DNA of 64,000 nucleotides from Syntrophus sp963665935. Lineage in GTDB: Bacteria; Desulfobacterota; Syntrophia; Syntrophales; Syntrophaceae. The position numbers were made by a program, and so were the translations under genes. How positions within the stretch are numbered: the first letter of the stretch is position 1; each line of letters begins with the position of its first letter. Below the pieces are notes generated by a model. That model was given only the letters and a program-made list of their open reading frames with translations, was not told the origin of the DNA and ran no database searches. Positions 61,697 through 64,000 of the stretch are shown piece after piece. The stretch lies in NCBI GenBank assembly GCA_963665935.1, contig OY762510.1, positions 2,666,001 through 2,730,000 on the forward strand, written 5' to 3'.

Positions 61697-62749
61697 CTAT
61701 TCCACGATGATCCGGCTGGATGGGGAGGAAAAGACTTCGCCGACGATGGCTGCCTCGGCCACGCCGGCGGCGTGGAGGCGAGCGAGACAGGCTTCCGCCT
61801 GGTCTGCAGCCAGCGCGAAAAACAGGCCTCCTGAGGTCTGCGGGTCAAAAAGAATGTCGGATCGCCATTCCGGACAGGCGGGACTCATATCAATCAAGGG
61901 CATGCGGAAGGTTTTGTTGCGATAAAGGCCCTCGGGAAGGATGCCCATTTCGGCCAGTTCCCGGATTTCGGGGAAAAAGGGAACCCGATCGGATAAAATC
62001 CGGATGCCGACGTCCTGTCCTTCGATCATCTCTGCGATGTGGCCGAGCAGTCCGAAGCCGGTGATATCCGTGCAGGCGTGAACGGACGGGGTCGCCTGGA
62101 CAATTTCTCCCGCCCTTTTGTTCAGGGCGGCCATGGCGACCACGGATTTGGCGATGAGGGCTTCTTCGGCGATTCCGGCCTTGATAGCCGTGCTGACGAT
62201 CCCCGTTCCCAGGGGTTTGGTCAAGATGAGCCGGTCTCCGGGGCGGGCACCGGTATTGAGCAGGACCTTGTCGGGGTGGACCGTCCCGGTTACGGAAAGA
62301 CCGTATTTCAATTCCTTGTCCTCCACGCTGTGCCCACCCACCAGTACCACCCCCGCTTCACGCATCTTCTCCAGACCTCCGAGGAGGATCTGTCGGAGGA
62401 CCGAGATTTCCATGGTTTTGATTGGGAAGCAGACAATATTCATGGCCGTCAAAGGGATACCGCCCATGGCGTACACATCGCTCAGGGAATTGACCACGGC
62501 AATCTGGCCGAAGGTATAGGGATCATCCACGATGGGTGTAAAGAAATCCAACGTCTGGATGAGGGCCAGATCCTCCCGGATTTTATACACTCCTGCGTCT
62601 TCTCCATGTTCCATCCCGACGATCAGGTTGGGGTCGGAGATCAGGGGTAGATCACGCAAGGCTTCGTTCAGGTCTCCCGGACCGATTTTGCAGGCTCAAC
62701 CGGCTCCTGAAACGGTTTCGGTCAGTCTGGGTTTCCTCGGATCTTCCAT
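61697..62749 (-). CDS. selD: Selenide, water dikinase SelD containing selenocysteine (TGA at codon 18)
   Basis: 350 residues when the TGA at 62696-62698 is read as Sec. It makes selenophosphate from selenide and ATP, the donor for selenocysteine synthesis. The frame runs without a break through GAG-U-ACKIGPGDL; U18 sits where SelD has its catalytic Cys or Sec. GGAG lies eight bases before the ATG at 62749. Further in, DITGFGLLGHIAEM and GGHSVEDKELKYGLSVTG are typical. Without recoding the protein would seem to start at 62659 and lack its active site. A 4-bp hairpin (GGTC/GACC) follows the TGA. Confidence 0.93.
62696..62698 (-). other. Selenocysteine codon (TGA) of selD
   Basis: The codon lies between GGT and GCC in the reading frame, at the SelD active-site position, where Cys or Sec is always found. 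Confidence 0.92.
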
Positions 62750-62914
62750 TCCAACAGCTCCAATCTTGAATTTGTTTCGATCGAGTCCTTCTGTCTATCG
62801 GGACCGTGGTCCGGTAAGGCATCAACTAGACTCGCCGGTACGAATATAGAAGAAAGGGATATGGATGTCAAATTCATCAGGAGACTTCAACGGGATTGAT
62901 TATTCCTTCTGGTT

Positions 62915-63871
62915 ATGATAGCAGAGAAAATTATGGCATACGACGGTTTTCGAAACATTACCATTCAGCAGCTTGAAACCCTGGTCGCTCTCGTTGAAGA
63001 ACGGAGCTTCAGCCGGGCTTCCCGGCGGGTCTGTCTCACCCAGCCTTCCCTGACGAAACATGTCAAGAACATGGAAGAGGTCCTGGATGTCCGCCTCGTC
63101 AATCGTGAACGTGCGGGTGTCTCCCTGACCCCGGAGGGCAAGGTCCTTTACGACTATGCCCGGAAAGTCCTTCATCTGCGGGAAGAGGCCGGGGAACGAC
63201 TGCTCCGGATACAGGATAATGCGGCGGGAGTGGTCGACATGCAGGCCAGTACGATCCCCGCAACCTATCTTCTGCCGCATGTTCTCGGGAGTTTCAGTAA
63301 ACTCCATCCGGACATCCGGGTGAATGTCCAGATGGCCGACAGTGACGAATCCATGGATGCGATCCTGAATTCACGTTCGGAAATCGGCATCATCGGGAAA
63401 AAACCCCAGAATCCGAAACTCCAAGTGGAAACCCTTTGGGAAGACCGGCTGGTTCTTGCCGTACCCAAGGGACATCGTTTCGCCGGCAGGGGAACCGTCT
63501 CCTGGGCGGAACTGGCGGAAGAGCCCTTTGTGGTTCGGGAAAAGGGATCCGGAACCCGGGAGGTTTTCGAAAACTACCTCCGGAATGTTTTAGGATGGAC
63601 ACTTTCCCGATTGCGGATCATTGTGGAACTGGGGAGCTCGGAGGCGGTCAAGGAAGCGGTTCTTGCGGGGCTGGGAATTTCCATGATTTCCGTCCATGCC
63701 GTCAACCGTGAACTTCGTGCCGGTCTTTTCAATGAAGTTACCGTGGAAAATTGCCGCATCGAGCGTTCATTTTATTTGATTTACCGCCGCCAGCTTGCTT
63801 TGCTGCGCCACCATCAGATTTTCCTGGATTTTATTCGGAATTATAAAATCCATCAGGAACAAACTTTTTAA
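62915..63871 (+). CDS. LysR-family regulator, probably selenium-metabolism associated
   Basis: 318 residues. LysR helix-turn-helix near residues 17-75 (ITIQQLETLVALVEERSFSRASRRVCLTQPSLTKHVKNME) and a periplasmic-binding-like effector domain. It is transcribed divergently from selD, with a 165-base intergenic region. From memory a LysR group is named for its regular link to selenium genes; this protein's place next to selD fits it, but its family was not searched. An ATG at 62933 is an alternative start, and neither has a strong ribosome site. It likely controls selD and itself. Confidence 0.78.
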   Translation: MIAEKIMAYDGFRNITIQQLETLVALVEERSFSRASRRVCLTQPSLTKHVKNMEEVLDVRLVNRERAGVSLTPEGKVLYDYARKVLHLREEAGERLLRIQDNAAGVVDMQASTIPATYLLPHVLGSFSKLHPDIRVNVQMADSDESMDAILNSRSEIGIIGKKPQNPKLQVETLWEDRLVLAVPKGHRFAGRGTVSWAELAEEPFVVREKGSGTREVFENYLRNVLGWTLSRLRIIVELGSSEAVKEAVLAGLGISMISVHAVNRELRAGLFNEVTVENCRIERSFYLIYRRQLALLRHHQIFLDFIRNYKIHQEQTF

Positions 63872-63881
63872 GGGGATCATC

Positions 63882-64000
63882 ATGAGAGAAAAAATTCTTT
63901 ATTATAGTTCAAATCGTTATCTCAGTTCCGCGGAAGACAAAAAGCCAGCGCATTCCGTTCCTTTTCGGGAAGCCCTGCTGGTGGGGCAGGCCCCCGATGA
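63882..64000 (+). CDS. thrC: Threonine synthase, N-terminal fragment (cut by window end)
   Basis: 39 complete codons visible. MREKILYYSSNRYLSSAEDK ends in PFREALLVGQAPD, matching the threonine synthase N-terminus (YYST...SFREALLxGLAPDGGLY). The enzyme would convert O-phosphohomoserine to threonine with PLP. It starts 11 bases after the LysR gene. Confidence 0.65.
   Translation, partial: MREKILYYSSNRYLSSAEDKKPAHSVPFREALLVGQAPD

Overview
The window reads as chromosomal DNA from a strictly anaerobic, motile, Gram-negative deltaproteobacterium (Desulfobacterota). The gene mix suggests a syntrophic fermenter of the Syntrophus/Syntrophales kind: a four-subunit pyruvate-type 2-oxoacid:ferredoxin oxidoreductase, a selenocysteine formate dehydrogenase, selenium-handling genes, heptosyltransferase-type LPS synthesis, PEP-CTERM proteins and a sigma-54-linked flagellar cluster. 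Genus is inferred from gene content only. Nothing looks like a prophage, insertion sequence, CRISPR array, rRNA or tRNA gene.

Layout. 1-2.6 kb: end of a sodium/alanine symporter, then motA-motB behind a sigma-54-like promoter. 2.6-5.4 kb (minus): porB-porA-porC-porD. 5.7-10.2 kb (minus): a large P-loop protein of unknown role and a glucan phosphorylase. 10.5-12.6 kb: a periplasmic rhodanese, a VOC protein pair and a long intergenic region with two sigma-54-like promoters and a perfect hairpin. 12.6-15.4 kb: four minor type IV pilin genes. 15.4-17.8 kb: small unknown genes and a PEP-CTERM protein. 18-22.3 kb: an RND efflux pair. 22.3-28 kb (minus): a small lipoprotein, rsmB-fmt, a TPR protein and minC-minD-minE. 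28.3-29.3 kb: two small secreted proteins, one built of 39-bp repeats. 29.7-32.8 kb: a heptosyltransferase and a tyrosine phenol-lyase-like enzyme preceded by a short Tyr-rich ORF and a hairpin. 32.9-37.8 kb (minus): selenocysteine formate dehydrogenase, an oxalate/formate-type transporter and an LCIB-type carbonic anhydrase. 38-43.4 kb (minus): a YbhGFSR-like ABC exporter. 44-56.2 kb: a SPOR-TPR protein, a FlrB/FlrC-like two-component system and flgBC-fliEFGHIJ-motE. 56.5-60.7 kb: an alanine racemase with a long unknown C-terminal part, D-Ala-D-Ala ligase, a small HExxH protein and an FmdB zinc ribbon. 60.8-64 kb: a second PEP-CTERM protein, selD (itself a selenoprotein), a divergent LysR regulator and the start of a threonine synthase gene.

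How the genes fit together. Two genes, fdhA and selD, each read through an in-frame TGA that must be selenocysteine, so ordinary ORF calling truncates both. SelD makes the selenium donor needed for both proteins, and the LysR regulator facing it probably belongs to the selenium-linked LysR group. The fdhA, transporter and carbonic anhydrase genes form a plausible formate/CO2/bicarbonate exchange unit. Sigma-54-type promoter sequences lie before motA, the SPOR-TPR/FlrBC genes, flgB and a 76-residue unknown protein, with weaker ones in the region before the pilin genes; this fits a FlrC/PilR-type enhancer-binding control scheme. The least explained items are the Tyr-rich leader before the lyase, the alanine racemase extension, and the 12.04-12.13 kb promoter-plus-hairpin.
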